Source: Cephalotus follicularis (taxonomy: Eukaryota > Streptophyta > Magnoliopsida > Oxalidales > Cephalotaceae). From it: a stretch of DNA of 64,000 bases. Both the position numbers and the translations under genes were made by a program. Shown here piece after piece: positions 12,620 to 25,359 of this stretch. The DNA lies in the NCBI GenBank assembly GCA_001972305.1, contig BDDD01001451.1, forward strand, positions 124,001-188,000, given 5' to 3'. The notes beneath the pieces were generated by a model. The model searched no databases, was not told the origin of the DNA, and worked only from the letters and a program-made list of their open reading frames with translations. Position 1 is the first letter of the stretch; every line of letters begins with the position of its first letter.

Positions 12620-13520
12620 ATTTGCTCTTTCTATTGTTGTTCTCATTGTTGTAGTACTACATGTCTGCTGAGTTAATGAACTCTTGTAATCTTCTGGACT
12701 ACTAAATAAATTCTAGTACTCTGGTTAATCCGGTTAGAATGCCAACATTTTAAATTGACATTACAAAGCGGGCAGCATTATGATCTTTTCATACAAATAA
12801 TGCCAATGCCTATAACATACAAACTTCCTGTGCTTGAAAATTTTGTTAAGACTTTTATGTAAGCTAACCATAAAATTATATAATATAGCCCTTTTTGAGT
12901 ATATATAAAGAGATTAAATGGAGGTCTGTCGATAAAATGTAACAAGGTTGAAGGCAATCCAGGCATCAACAGAAGATAAGAAAATACCAGTTCCCTTCCT
13001 TCTCCACATCTTCAGTTTCATATTCCATAGTTGATAGGCTTTTCCCTCATTCATGCGGCAGTGCATTTGCTGTTCTCCTTCTAGCCACATCCATCACGTA
13101 CTCATGAATAACAAGTTGAACCATGTAAAGGAGGCCTAGTTTCTAACATGATGAACTAGTATGCTTAGCATTGTCACAAATGTTCCAATAACAAGCAATT
13201 TCAATTCAAGGCAAATGCCTACAGCCTTTAAGGGGGACAACATTATGTAGAAAATACCAAAAAATAAAGAGATAAAAGAAAAATGGGTTAGCCTGATGCC
13301 AAGCCGACTGATATTCCCATGTTCAAAATCTCCTAGAGCATGGAGGATGGCTGTGCACAAGTTATGCTTCATTTTTCAATTCTCAAGCTAAACTTCGTCC
13401 TCAATTTCTAAGCATGGGATGTCTCGTGTAAATAAAAATCTTGGTTTGAGTAATATTTCATGAATCACTAGTAATCTTGGCACAGACTGTTGACTAATTG
13501 AGGCCAGTGGCATCTCCTAC
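12620..13520. other. Convergent 3' intergenic region
   Basis: The 3' ends of SCPL50 (+) and LSMT (-) face each other here. AAATAAAT near 12702 may serve SCPL50 polyadenylation. The short frames in this stretch have no recognisable content. Confidence 0.5.
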
Positions 13521-16500
13521 TTAGGTCTCCCAAAAGATGATGGCACCTTGTTCCCCAACCAAACCAAGGTCCTTGAGCCTCCTTTCTTGGTAATATTCTA
13601 ACTCATCCAATTCTAATTCCCTCTCCTTGAAGATCCCATCAATTTGCTGCAGCACCCTCTTCTCCCCTGCTCTTATTCCAACTGCAATCTCCAATCTTGG
13701 ATCAAGATATCCTCCTTCCATCAGCTTCTCATCCTGAACACACATTACTATCCTTATTAATGCAATTTCCAAGCTAAGAAAATGGCTTCTTTATTTTACA
13801 TGCACAAGCAATTGGCTAGTAGATTGTTCAAAGTATCTACAACATGTATAAATGTGCTTATGGGAAGAAATCAACAGTCTTAGATACACAAAGGATAAAA
13901 TAGAAAGAAAGCACATGGTAAAATAATATTTGAAAAATGGATATGACCCTTGATTGAGCTGGATAGTGACAATAAAATTAATGTTGAGCACCAAAGTGGT
14001 CAAATGTGAATAGTAATTACTAACCATAAGCATTATATTAATGATATTATACAAATTTAGGCGAATTTCAGTTAGATCTGGATGACTTTTATGTATTTGT
14101 AAGCATAGAGGATTAAAACGCACAAGAGAACCAATTACTAGTAGCATTGTACAAGAAGGAAAAATGTACCTCTTCGATGGTAGTATGATATCCTGAAAGA
14201 GCAGATCTGCATGCATCTATAACCCCTTGGCATATGAGTTCCTCATTGGCACGGCTCACAGGTAAATCAAGGTGTCCCCAAATAGTGTTTCTAAAAATAG
14301 ACTCCAAGAGAAAAGCATCAGTTCCCCCGAGGGCTACCAACCGTAGATATGGTAGCATTGTCGGTGGAAAAGGTTTGCCTAAAATGATTTCGAAATAAGC
14401 AGTCTCGCCCAGACCATTAGACTCCGCAATATCCAGTTTGTCTCCAAAAAATGGGTCAGTCGGATCTACCATTAATGTCAAGGTATAAGCAATGCGGTTT
14501 AAGTTTGATTCTATGAATCCATAGTCCAGAGCCAACTCAGCATTGCTTTTATTGAGATCATATTGGATCAAGACCTGTTCAAAGACCCAAGTTTAAGTAT
14601 AATGACTCAAATGACTCATAACAGCTTTTACTTGTAAAATATTTGTGTTTCGGATATAATATGACAAGAGCGTAATATATCAACAATTACACATTTCTGC
14701 AAAAAAAAAAAATCACATTTACTATGAAAAGCTTCAAATTACATAATAGCATTATCAAACAAAAAAAGTTGTATTTCAACAGCAATCTATGTCAGGTTGA
14801 GAAAACATAAACCTTTCAGCAATTCATCTAATTCTGAAGCACAATATATTAGCAGTTTTACTACAGTTAATGAATAAGAAACATCTGAAGTTGGAAAACT
14901 TTACCTGCTCACCAGCGCTGACATCAACGGGTGATCTCAAAGAGAATAGGAGATCCCTAGAGAAAAGTCCTGCTCCTTTGATCTCATATGCAGGATCTTC
15001 AGTGATTATGCTTGGACTGTGATTTATCTAATCAACATGACAAGGTTTCAAAGTTAGTTTCAAAAAATTTGAAGAAATTGGACTTGTATTGATGGCTAAC
15101 TATCTACATTATAGGCTCAATTTATTTGAGCAAAACTTGACGCAATATCATATTCACGGTTCTAAGATGAAGATTAAATTAAGAACTTCACAATGCTTTT
15201 ATGCAGTCAACAGATTAGAAGGTCCCAGCAGTTACTTACGCTTTGTGCAACTAAAATATTAGGATAGATAAATCGGACAATAAGGGGGGCTCCAGTGCAT
15301 GATTCATTTTATTAAAAGAAAACAGCTTCAAAAGTCAAAACTTCATAACATGTTTAAGGGTCATCGAGTAATGCAGAAAAACCCCAATGTAATTTAGTAA
15401 ATGTGGGGTATTGAAAACCTACTCTCGGGGAAATACGGAGAAACTTTAACTTCAACTTACAAAATCTGCCAGAGGGACCAAAACTAGATTTTGACCACGA
15501 AGGTGTGAAAATGCCCTTGATTTGAGAATTCCAAATGCCCACAAGAAGTAACCAAAAGTTATAGAGGAAGGAAATAGCTGCTTGTGAGGGATTAGTATTT
15601 CTTCTTCGACTTTTGAGAATTCATTCTGCACATATTCTATCATAGCCACTGTTGTGCTTAATAGCTGGGTTCCTGCATCAATGTAACAAAACTCCAATGA
15701 TATCGAATAAACAAGGCAATCAACAGATTAGATTTCACTTTCCGATGCTTTTAACTACTCCAACAACTGTACCATAATTGATGAATCTTTTATGTATTCA
15801 CTAAGTCATTGGATAAAACAAACAAAATGCCACCTCAATTATAAGCATTACGAGAATTCCCATCCATAAAAACACATATATTACCCAAAAGGAATGCAAA
15901 AGAAAAGGTCAACACCAACATGTTAAAATGTAAGTATAAGAACAATAAGTCAATAACCTTGAAGCTCAGCTAGCTCCTCTTCTGACCTGCACTGGAACCA
16001 TCAAAACAGCGTATTTTATCAACCCCAACGTTTAAAAGACAAAAAACACAAATAAAAACCATTTGTCACCAAAAAAACCAAAATATATCAAAACCATGAG
16101 AAACCCACCAAAATAAAGGGGAATCCGTAAATTGAGGAAGTACATTAAAATAAACCCTCCATCGGGAATCCACCCTCAGCTTCTCTCTGATCAAGAAGAG
16201 AGCCACAGAAATCCATGGCTTCAATCCACTACACACACTCCCAATCTCAGAAGCTGCAACCGCATCCAGGTTTATCCATAGCTTCTGTGGCACCTCCAAA
16301 ACGACTTCGTTTCGAGCAATGTTTCTCTCTGCAACAAGTCCCAGGCCTTCTGGGACCAGACCTGGCCTCACTGGAGTCTTGGCTGAGACTACACCCTGGT
16401 CACTGAGCCACTTCCAGAAGGTCTGGATTTCTTGTGGTGGGTTTGGTTTAAGAGAGGCTGTAGCGAGAGAAATGGGCCTGCCTTTCAACTTGGTGTTGAG

Positions 16501-16566
16501 AGAAGTGAAGTGTTTAAGGGTTTTTGAAGGGTAGAGAAAAGCAGATGTTAAGAGTGTTGTTGCCAT
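13521..16566 (-). CDS. LSMT: Rubisco large subunit / aldolase lysine N-methyltransferase, chloroplastic (six exons)
   Basis: Minus-strand exons are 16566-16109, 15986-15958, 15672-15461, 15027-14905, 14574-14170 and 13733-13521. All introns are GT-AG and the phases join into 480 codons including the stop (479 residues), close to the known length of about 480-490. The N-terminus is rich in Ser/Thr/Lys and fits a chloroplast transit peptide. The SET domain shows GLGL (74-77), the NHS motif (INHSP, 234-238), and the ELALDYGF block with the catalytic Tyr at 292. The C-terminal part matches the Rubisco LSMT substrate-binding domain. The family methylates chloroplast fructose-bisphosphate aldolases and, in some plants, Lys14 of the Rubisco large subunit. 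Exon 2 is only 29 bp. Met at 16566 was chosen as the first Met before the transit-like region. No damage is seen. Confidence 0.93.
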
Positions 16567-18632
16567 TTCTTATTCTGCTGTTTCGTTTCTGTGTGGATAA
16601 TGAGATAGCAATTTGTTGATTCTTTTTATAGATTGGGCTAGGAGAAACTAAATATGCTTATCCGACGAGTCAATCCAACTGTTAATCAAATGTTTATAAG
16701 TATATATCTAACCAAATTTTTAATTAATTAAAATTTTTTAAATATTCTATCTTAAAAAATAACTTATTCAATTTATTTAGATATATCCAAGAAAGAGAAA
16801 CACTTTCAGGACCAAAAAAAAAAAAAAGTATAAATACAACAATCACAGTACAAAGAAAAGGCTTGTGATAATTTGAAATAGAAAAAGAACCTAGTAATTC
16901 TTTACATTTCTACTGCACTTTATTTACTGTATTTGTATAGCAGTTTCTATATTGCAGCTTTTATCCCACATCTTCTAGCAATGTAAAAACAACAGAAGTA
17001 ACACAAAACTTCTCTTCAACTATGTTATAACCTTGGTCATATTGAATTTTCTTCTCCTCTCCTTCAACAATGTATCTACGTCTCTACGTGAAAAACATAG
17101 AAATGCATAATGATCTCTAAGAATAACACAATTTAACACTATAGTCTGTATTTCTTTTGTTTTGGTTTTATTGTCGCTTACCACATGTGCCATCTATAGT
17201 TGGGAGAAATCAAATTAAATGTGAAACGGTTAAAAATCACATGATCACCTACTTTGGTGTTCGACTATCCTTTCACGAACTTAGAGGAAAAAATGTCAAA
17301 AACAACCCGTAGAAGTGTATATGCTCACAATTACTGATTCAGAACATAGATATATTTTTCTACTTCATTACTGTGATATGTTAATTTCAAATGTATTATT
17401 ATAACATTTTATGTCATATTATAGTGATACGAATTGAGCCAATTACTCCAATAAGAAAAGATTCAAATTGCTTCGATATTATAAAGCAATTGCTACTTAC
17501 TGTTTTCACATGATTTCTTTGCAAAATAAAAAACTGGCACCAATAATTGCAATAAATGATATATTTATATAACTATTTATATATTAATTTGTTATTAAAC
17601 TTATAACAAAAACTTAATTATCTAACTTATTTTTTTATTATATTCTAACGTAACTAAACTATTAATTATCTAACATAAATTTTTTTTCTTCATAAGAGTC
17701 CAAGGATCCGGTCCATAACCGTTGGAATGGATCCGAGCGGATTTTGAAGGTAGTCGGATTGGTTAAATCACCGAAAAGGTAGTCCACCGCAGATGGACCC
17801 AGTGTGGAAATGGAAGCGGAAGTATCCAGATGGAAACAACTAACTGAACAGTTAAGAGTTTTGGCGGGAAATGCCGTTTCAGGGTTCTCCTTATTATAAC
17901 AGAATAACCACTCTCTCTCACGCTTCCCAACAGAAAAAAAACTCTTCCCTTCGCTTAAACTCACTTTGCCACTCTCTCTCTCTCTTTCTCTCTCTCAATA
18001 GATTCTTCGAATTTCTTTGATTATTTGTTTATCAATGTAAGATATTGATTGTAGATTTGGGTTAAGCATTTCTTTTTCTCTGTTTTTTTTGTTATTTTCA
18101 CTGCATTAATCTTTCTTCTTCTTCTTCTTACATGAATTATTAACTTAATATTATTTTGGTTAATGAATTTGTTAAATTAATCACCCTTAGTGTTTTTAAT
18201 GCAACATTTAGGTTCTGCTTTACAGTGATCCTTAGGGATTTTGTTTTTTGAATCTTGAACTTTAACGCACACTATTAGGTTCTGTTTTTTGAATATTGAT
18301 TGTAGATTTGGGGGCTTGAATATTGCGGGAAACACTGGGATCTCGAAACTGCAGTGGCGTTGGGATGATGTCAGGCGCGTTATGTGGCTTTTCGGTGTTA
18401 ACTGGCAATAACTCCGGTGGGTATGGACCGATCGGCGGCTGGAGTTTCAGGTGGCAATGGAGGTGAGATGGGGGAAGTGTTTTGGATGTGGAGGTGGCTT
18501 ACGGCAGCTAGGGGTTTTTTCTTTTGGCCGATTTTGTTTTTTGCTATTTTGTTTCTATTTTGGAAAATGGTTTTCCATGGTTCTTTGTGATATTTCATAA
18601 AGCAATAAAGTGGTCGTTAAATCGAAAGTACC
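16567..18632. other. LSMT upstream region and unassigned intergenic DNA
   Basis: This holds the LSMT promoter side and A/T-rich DNA. A 100-codon minus-strand frame at 17662-17964 has no recognisable domain. A CT-rich tract (about 17970-17998) followed by a possible splice donor (TGTAAGATATTG near 18037) looks like a plus-strand 5' UTR and first intron, which would be cut by the retroelement complex starting at 18633. No coding exon could be assigned. Confidence 0.4.
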
Positions 18633-18690
18633 TGTTAATGTACATATAGTATAAGGGGATTCTACGTTAAATGACATTGATTTTACAGAT
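18633..18690 (+). mobile_element. LTR-1 of family X, left piece
   Basis: Starts TGTTAATGTACATATAG and runs to ACAGAT, where the Tork-like element is inserted; it continues at 22306. It matches the starts of the LTR copies at 30872 and 43639. Confidence 0.85.
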
Positions 18691-19132
18691 TATTATGTCA
18701 AATTGCCTCATTTAATAATAATCAATGAAATAAGATATGCAAGCGGAATAAAAATAAATGAAACACGATAATTTAACGTGGTTCGGTTTCGATGTGAAAC
18801 CTACATTCACGGGTGAAGAGAGATCAACTTTTACTATCACCAATATTGAGATTACAAAGACGTGGGAATAATAAACAAATCAACAAATTTCATAATACAC
18901 CAAATATGTGATGAAAATATAGCATTAACTATATACCCAAACCTTGGAGAAAATCGCAAGAAGCCAAGCTGCTGAAATAATCGCTCTTGCTTTGCTCTCT
19001 CTTGTTTTGTATATATGTCTGTCGCTTAATTTCAGAGACCAAACATATATATATATATATATACCCTAAACCCTAAATGTTTAGTTAATTATTTATGGGT
19101 TTTAAGTTTGGTAATTAGAAGTCAGCCCAATA
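18691..19132 (-). mobile_element. 3' LTR (442 bp) of the Tork-like copia
   Basis: It is preceded on the minus strand by the purine tract AATGTGGAGAT and starts TATTGGGCTGAC, close to the 5' LTR start TGTTAGGCTGAC. It carries a (TA)n run near 19041 and two CCCTAAA units near 19066-19079. Confidence 0.8.
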
Positions 19133-19180
19133 AATCTCCACATTGACTTGTAAATTCCCAAGAACAAACATAGCAAAAAT

Positions 19181-22100
19181 TTATCCACATTCTCCACAAT
19201 CCTCATAGGAATCAAACTCAAACACGAGAAATACCAACAAAGTTTGAGCAATACTTACCATATCAGCTTGATTATCTGCGATACCAATTTTCTTAATGAG
19301 AATTTCACCATTGGCAAAAATATCTTGAATAAAATGATACCGTACATCAATGTGCTTCGTCCTCTCATGATACATCTGATCTTTCGTCAAGTGTATGGCA
19401 CTCTGATTATCTGAATATACGACAGTCACTCCATGATCCACACTGAGCTCTTTAAATAAACCTCTAAACCAAATAGCTTCCTTAACGGTCTCAGTTATCG
19501 CCATATACTCAGCCTCTGTCATAGATAATGCAACCGTATTCTGTAATGTAGCTTTCCAGCTAACTGCACATCCACTAAGAGTAAATATATCCAATCAAAG
19601 ATCTTCTACAATCAAGGTCACCAACGTAGTCTGAATCAACATTACCAGTCAAACTGTCACAACGCTTACCAAATTCTAAACAAGCACCAGAAGTACCTTT
19701 CAAATACCGTAGTATCCACTTAACTGCTTGCCAATGGACCGTACCAGGACATGATAAACATCTGCTGACAACAATGATTGCCTGTGCAATATCGGGACGA
19801 ATACATACCATGGCGTACATGATACTATCAACAGCGCTCGAATAAGGAACACGTGACATGTACGTTTCCTCCTCAACTATCTGTGGAGATAAAACAGCTG
19901 AAAGTTTAAAATGAGCTGCAAGATGCGTACTCACTGGCTTGACATCTGTCATTCCAAAACACCCAAGAACATTATCTATATATTTCTTCTGAGATAAATA
20001 TAACTTGTCTGCACTGCGATCACGCTGAATCTCCATGCCAAGAATCTTTTTCGCTATCCCCAAATCTTTCATCTCAAACTCTGTGCTTAACTGTGCCTTT
20101 AGTTTGTTTACCTTGAATATATCTTTTGTTGCAATCAACATATCATTAACATATAGCAACAAATAAATAAAAGAGTCATCTAATAACTTATTGAAATAAA
20201 AACAACTGTCATACTGACTCTTGCAATATCCAAGGCTAACCATAAATGAATCAAATGTCTTATATCATTGTCTAGGAGATTGTTTCAAACCATATAAAGA
20301 CTTCTTCAATAAGCACATATGGTCTTCTTTTCCTTCTATCTGAAAACCCTCTGGTTGATGCATACAAATTTGTTCTTCAAGTTCACCATGTAGAAAAACT
20401 CTTTTCACATCAAGCTGCTCTAACTCTAAATTATGCATGGCAACTAAAGTACATAAGACAATAATAGAGCTATGCTTAACAACAAGAGACAAAACATCAT
20501 GAAAATCTACTCCTTGTATTTGACTGTAGCCCTTTGCAGCTAGTCGTGCCTTATACCTGGCATCTTCCATACTCGGAGTGCCTTCCTTTCTTTTAAAGAC
20601 CCATTTACAATCGACAATCTTCTTTCCTTTAGGCGGCTTCACAAGATCCCAAGTCTGATTTTTATGAAGATATTCTATTTCCTCATTCATTGCAACATAC
20701 CATTGAGCAGAATTTTATGAAGAAATAGCTTCTGAGTATGTCGAAGGTTCGATGCACTCAACTGTTTCTGCAATTGACAAAGCATAAGCAACAAAATCTG
20801 CATAAGCATATCTCTGAGGTGATTTTATAGCCCTTATCGGTTTATCTCTTGCAATGACATGATCTTCTTGAACAACGGGATCATCTGGGACAAGAACCTC
20901 TTCAGTGACATCAAACAACTGAACTGAACTAGGTTTTGTCTTAAGAGTAGGAGTAACTTCAAACTCCGTCTGACTAGAATCTCGATTTTCATCACAAGGA
21001 ACAAGAGACTCCTTGGGATGAAGTAAAGCAGATTCATCAAAAGTAACATCTTTGCTAATAATAATTTTCTTCACATTAGCATCAGAACACCACAACCTGT
21101 AACCTTTAACACCAGATGCATACCCGAGAAAAATACACTTCTTTGCTCTATGTTTAAGTTTGCCCTCATTAACATGGGTATAAGCTGGACAGCCAAAAAT
21201 TCTCAAACCTGAATAATCTACTGGATGCCCCGACCAAACCTCCTCTAGAGTTTTACACTCAATGGGTGTGCAAGGAGAACGATTCACAAAAAAAACATGA
21301 TGTATTAATGGCTTCTGCCCAAAATTCCTTGCCTAAACTAGCGTTTGATAACATGCACCTACTATTCTCTAATAAGGTTCTATTCATATGTTCTGCAACT
21401 CTATTCTGTTGTGGCATACTAACAACTGTGCGATGTCGCCCAATACCCTTGTTCTTGTAGAACTCGTTAAAATCACTACCACAAAATTTCAGGCCATTAT
21501 CTATCTTCAACCTCTTTATCTGTTTGCCAGTCTATTTTTTAATTAAAATTTTTCGCTGCTTAAAAGTTACAAAAACATCATTCTTATGTTTCGAAAAATT
21601 GACCCAAACTTTCCTGAAAAAATCATGAATGAAGGTAAGCATATACCGAGCACCACCGCCTTTAGAGGGAACACTGGATGGACCCCAAAGATCGGAATGA
21701 ATGTAATCAAGAGTACCCTTGATCCCGTGAATAACAGTACAGAAACTTACTCTTTTCTGTTTCATGTAAATGCAGTGTTCACAAAAATCCAATTTTCCTA
21801 TACTCTGACCTCCCAAGAGACATTTCTTACTCAAATTATTCATCCCCCTCTTACTCATGTGACCCAATCGCATGTGCCATAATTTAGTATCATCTGAATC
21901 TGAAACGGATGAAGAAACTGCAAATGAGCCAATTACTATAGAACCCTGTAGCTTGTATAAGCTACCAACTTTCAATCTTTTCATAAAAAGAATATCACCC
22001 CTGCTGATTTTCAAAACTCCGTCTCCACTAGAATACTTATACCCTTTAGCATCAAGATAACTCAAAGAGATGAGATTTTTCTTCAAATCTGGAACATGTC

Positions 22101-22191
22101 TGACTTCTTCCAAAGTTCTAACAATACCATCATGCATTTTACTTTTAACTGTCCTTATCCAAACAATTTTGCATGAAGCATTATTGCCCAT
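19181..22191 (-). pseudogene. Tork-like pol: protease end to RNase H, disabled
   Basis: On the minus strand the frames are: protease tail, GAG-pre-integrase and integrase start (22191-21532; LWHMRLGHMSKRGM, HSDLWGPS); integrase core (21510-21259; DNGLKFCGSDFNEF); integrase C-terminus (21287-20715); reverse transcriptase (20690-20265, LEQLDVKRVFLHGE; and 20243-19575, LLYVNDMLIAT); and RNase H (19594-19181, MTEAEYMAITE, KHIDVRYHF). The catalytic YVDD reads YVND, which alone would disable polymerase activity. At least four frame breaks separate the pieces. Gag, the zinc knuckle and the protease active site are absent. Confidence 0.9.
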
Positions 22192-22227
22192 TAGAACTAC
22201 TTAACCTGTAGAACCCTGTAGCTTATA

Positions 22228-22300
22228 TAAACCCTAAACCCTAAAGGTTTAGTTAATTATTTATGGGCTTTGGGCTTGGTAATTAGAAGTCAGCCTAACA
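22228..22300 (-). mobile_element. Remnant of the Tork-like 5' LTR
   Basis: About 73 bp match the outer part of the 3' LTR (CCCTAAACCCTAAA, TTAGTTAATTATTTATGGG, TTAGAAGTCAGCC). The inner remainder is deleted up to protease code, with a short copied filler at 22206-22227. Confidence 0.8.
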
Positions 22301-22305
22301 CAGAT

Positions 22306-22487
22306 ATTTAGAGTATCTTAGACTAATTCGGTTACACATAATTAAGCACTTATTACTCTTAATATTTAGGCATAAATTGTGGATCTGGTTTGTACTGTAC
22401 AGCTATATATATGAATAGCTTTCTCTGTAAATGACAGTAGTGAAATGAAAAAACTTTGATCCAAGTTACTTGTCTCAATTTAACAAT
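22306..22487 (+). mobile_element. LTR-1 of family X, right piece
   Basis: Continues the LTR after the Tork-like insertion and ends TTTAACA. A degenerate primer site (ATGTATCAGAG) follows directly. With the left piece it makes about 240 bp, as in the 43639 copy. Confidence 0.85.
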
Positions 22488-23400
22488 GTATCAGAGAAGG
22501 TTCCTGATATTTAGATTTTGTTTTAGTCCTGTTCACGCCTTTTTTCTGGTTCCAACGCATTTTTGGCACCACCATTGTTGAACTCAAGGATGCTAGTGAA
22601 GAAACCTCAGCCGCAAGCTACCACTGCACTGACACGCCTCATAGGAGGGTTCCTTGCCTGCCGACCTCCCTTCACCTGAAGCCGCATCGCAATTGGACCT
22701 CCGACGTGTAGCAGCGTGCCACTTTCGCGTGTGACACCCGAATTTGAGTTTTTCATATCTACTCAGATTCTGACATTGTTTGGCCTCACGAGCCTCATCG
22801 TTGGAATATCCGGCTGCCAATCTACCACCAGTGAGAGCCGCGCCTCCAGTTATGCTGCCATGCGCCGTCGTCAATAGTCACTGTTTCGGCCTAATTTTTC
22901 CATTTTTTGGCTGGTCTTCTGGTTCCTGCCCCAACACTAACTTCAGCTAACTTCAGCTTTGATTAACTGCTTTTGATCTTTAATATCCATCCCTAAAAGC
23001 ATGTTTTGAATATCTCCACATTGAAAAGATTAAGTGGGCTTATTCAATATATATACTTGAGAGATACCTCATCCTTACAAGCATGCTTATAACAGTTCCA
23101 TATCATGTCACACACAAAAATCCCGCATGAATATCAACAATACAACTTTTTTATTGAATAGGAATTTGTAGACTCTACCATATCATGATAGAAAAAAGGC
23201 GTTACAGATATTCAGGCGAAGGGAGGTCGGCAGGCAAGGAACCCTCCGATGAGGCGTGTCGGTGCAATGGTGGCCTGCGACTGAGGCTTCTTTATTGGCA
23301 GCCTTGAGTTCAACAATGGTGGTGTCGGAAATGCATCAGAACCAGAAAAAAGGTGTGAACAGGACAAAAAGAAAATCTAAATATCAGGAACCTTCTCTGA
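22488..23400. repeat. Head-to-head family X leaders (inverted repeat)
   Basis: Plus-strand leader 22496-22682 pairs with minus-strand leader 23400-23214, including GGTTCCTGATATTTAGATTTT and CCTTGCCTGCCGACCTCCCTTC. With LTR-1 and LTR-2 outside, the inverted arms extend to about 380 bp. The frames here (for example 22593-22874) are not protein genes: the same leader recurs near 31.6-32.0 kb and 33.1-33.5 kb with stops. Confidence 0.8.
23002..23094 (-). mobile_element. Degenerate TRIM LTR in the palindrome centre
   Basis: TG...AACA ends with GATTAAGTGGGCTTATTC and ACTTGAGAGATACCTC inside match, reversed, the LTR units at 61030-61140 and 61302-61411. No matching flank duplication is visible, so it may be a fragment carried in rather than a clean solo LTR. 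Confidence 0.6.
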
Positions 23401-23405
23401 TACCA

Positions 23406-23642
23406 TCTTAAATTGAGACAAGTAACTTGGATCAAAGTTTTTCCATTTCACTTCTAACATTTATAGAGAAAGCTATTCATATATATAGCTGTACAATACA
23501 AACCAAATCCATAATTTATGCCTAAATATTAAGAGTAATATATGCCTAATTATGCGTAACTGAATCAGTCTAAGGTACTCTAAATATCTGTAATATTAAT
23601 GTCTTTTAATGTAGGATCTCCCATACTATATGTACATTAACA
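23406..23642 (-). mobile_element. LTR-2 of family X (237 bp)
   Basis: On the minus strand it starts TGTTAATGTACATATAG after a purine tract next to RNase H code, and ends TTTAAGA before a good primer site TGGTATCAGAG (23405-23395). It is thus the 3' LTR of the minus copy and at the same time the 5' LTR of a minus leader. Confidence 0.85.
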
Positions 23643-25359
23643 CTCTCTCTCAAGTTGGTTCATGGATATCTCGCATTCCCAACTTGCAAAGAATATGATG
23701 AAAATCTCTAAAAGCCAAAGCCTTTGTGAATATATCAGTCAACTGGTCTTCTGATCTCACAAAAGGAGTGCATATTATTTTTTGGTCCAACTTTTCTCGG
23801 ATGAAGAATCTGTCGATCTCAATATGTTTCGTTCTATCATGTTGGATTGGATTATGAGCAATACTGATTGTTGTTTTATTGTCATAGTAGAGTCTCATAG
23901 AGTCTTCCTGTGTTATTCCTTGGTATGTTTCTTGCTTCTCCAACTAACCAGGTTCCCCCTAACAAATGTCCAATGCCCTGATGTGGATCTTCTATTCTCT
24001 TGAGACCCTGCCCAATCTGCATCAGTATAGGCTTCTACTCTCAGGTGATCATGGCGAGAGAACAAGATCCCTTTTCCAGGTGCTGACTTTAGGTAGCTCA
24101 TAATTCCATAAGTAGCCTTTAGATGAAGTGTCCGTGGATCATGCATGAATTAACTAACAACACCCATTGCGTAAGCAATATCGGGTCTAGTATGAGACAA
24201 GTATATAAATTTCCCTACAAGTCTCTGATATCTTTCCTTATCAACGGAGTCACCACACTCACCATAGAGTTGATGATTGACTTCAATGGGAGAATCTGCA
24301 AGTTTGAAACCCAACATGCCAGTTTCATCAAGAAGGTCAAGCACATACTTTATCTAGGAAATGAAAATACCACTATTAGATATAGCCACCTCAATTCCAA
24401 GAAAGTATCTCAACGGACCTAATTCTTTGATTTCAAATTCCCTGGCTAAATGAGATTTTAACCTAGACACCTCAACCTCATCATTACCTGTCACCATTAT
24501 GTCGTCAACATAAACAATAAGAACAGTTATTTTTGTCACGCCCTGAACCACGAGAGTAAACCCCCATGACTCGACGCGTGATATACCATCATTTCGATCT
24601 GTTCAGTTATATATATCATACTCCAAAAAGTGCTATAAATTTAAAACTTTAAACAATCATATTACATCAGCGAAATAAACAATTGAATATATTCTAACTC
24701 TTATAATCTCCCAAAAATCGACCATGTAGTATCCGTTTATCAGACCTATGCCCCCCTGTAAAGAAAATACAATTTATATATGGGCTTAGCCCTCAACAAT
24801 CCACACTCCCGTATGAGGAATTCAACAACAATCACAATAGCAGGACCCATCCATATCCAATACATTAACACATATATATATCAAGCACTGCCACAAGCCG
24901 GCATGTCAATAGCTGAAATAAAACATGTCTCTTATATAACATTTGTACATTTACAAAAACTACATTTATACAAGGTAGGTCGGAGGAGATGTAGATCCTT
25001 ACTCTGCGATTTAGCCCGGCTGATCACTGCGGTGCGTCACCTGTACCTGAACCTGATCCATTTCATTACAATGAAATGGATCAGCAACCCGAAGGTTGTG
25101 TCCGATATACATATGCAAGGAACATATAGTAGATATGTGTACAATATGAGAGACGCATGCATGACAATCAATATAATCTATGCATTGAAAACTGGTATAT
25201 AGAGACATACCTTTTTCCATAATAATCTCAACCACCATTCAATAACCGTATCCTTAAACATTCTATCTCACCCATATGATAACATTCGAGAGGTTAACTA
25301 CATATATATACTATCCCATACCAGTTATATAAGCATTTAACAACATCCCATAACTATAC

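Larger units (their letters stand above)
18691..22300 (-). mobile_element. Deleted Tork-like copia inserted in LTR-1
   Basis: The exact duplication CAGAT (18686-18690 and 22301-22305) bounds the element. On the minus strand it begins TGTTAGGCTGAC (22300). Its 5' LTR is reduced to about 73 bp, gag and the start of protease are missing, and the rest of pol and the 3' LTR follow. The left end reads ...TAATA instead of ...CA, so the terminal bases may have mutated. The pol type (SDLWGPSSVPSKGG, GYASGVKGYRLWC) fits Tork/TNT1-like elements. Confidence 0.85.

Noticed and set aside
17662..17964. A 100-codon minus-strand frame upstream of LSMT
   Set aside because: No domain, no similarity that I recognise, and no splice or start context. 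It was kept only as a remark in the intergenic entry.
19066..22247. CCCTAAACCCTAAA motifs (telomere-like)
   Set aside because: Only two units each, at homologous places in the two LTRs of the Tork-like element. They are part of the LTR and not an interstitial telomere.
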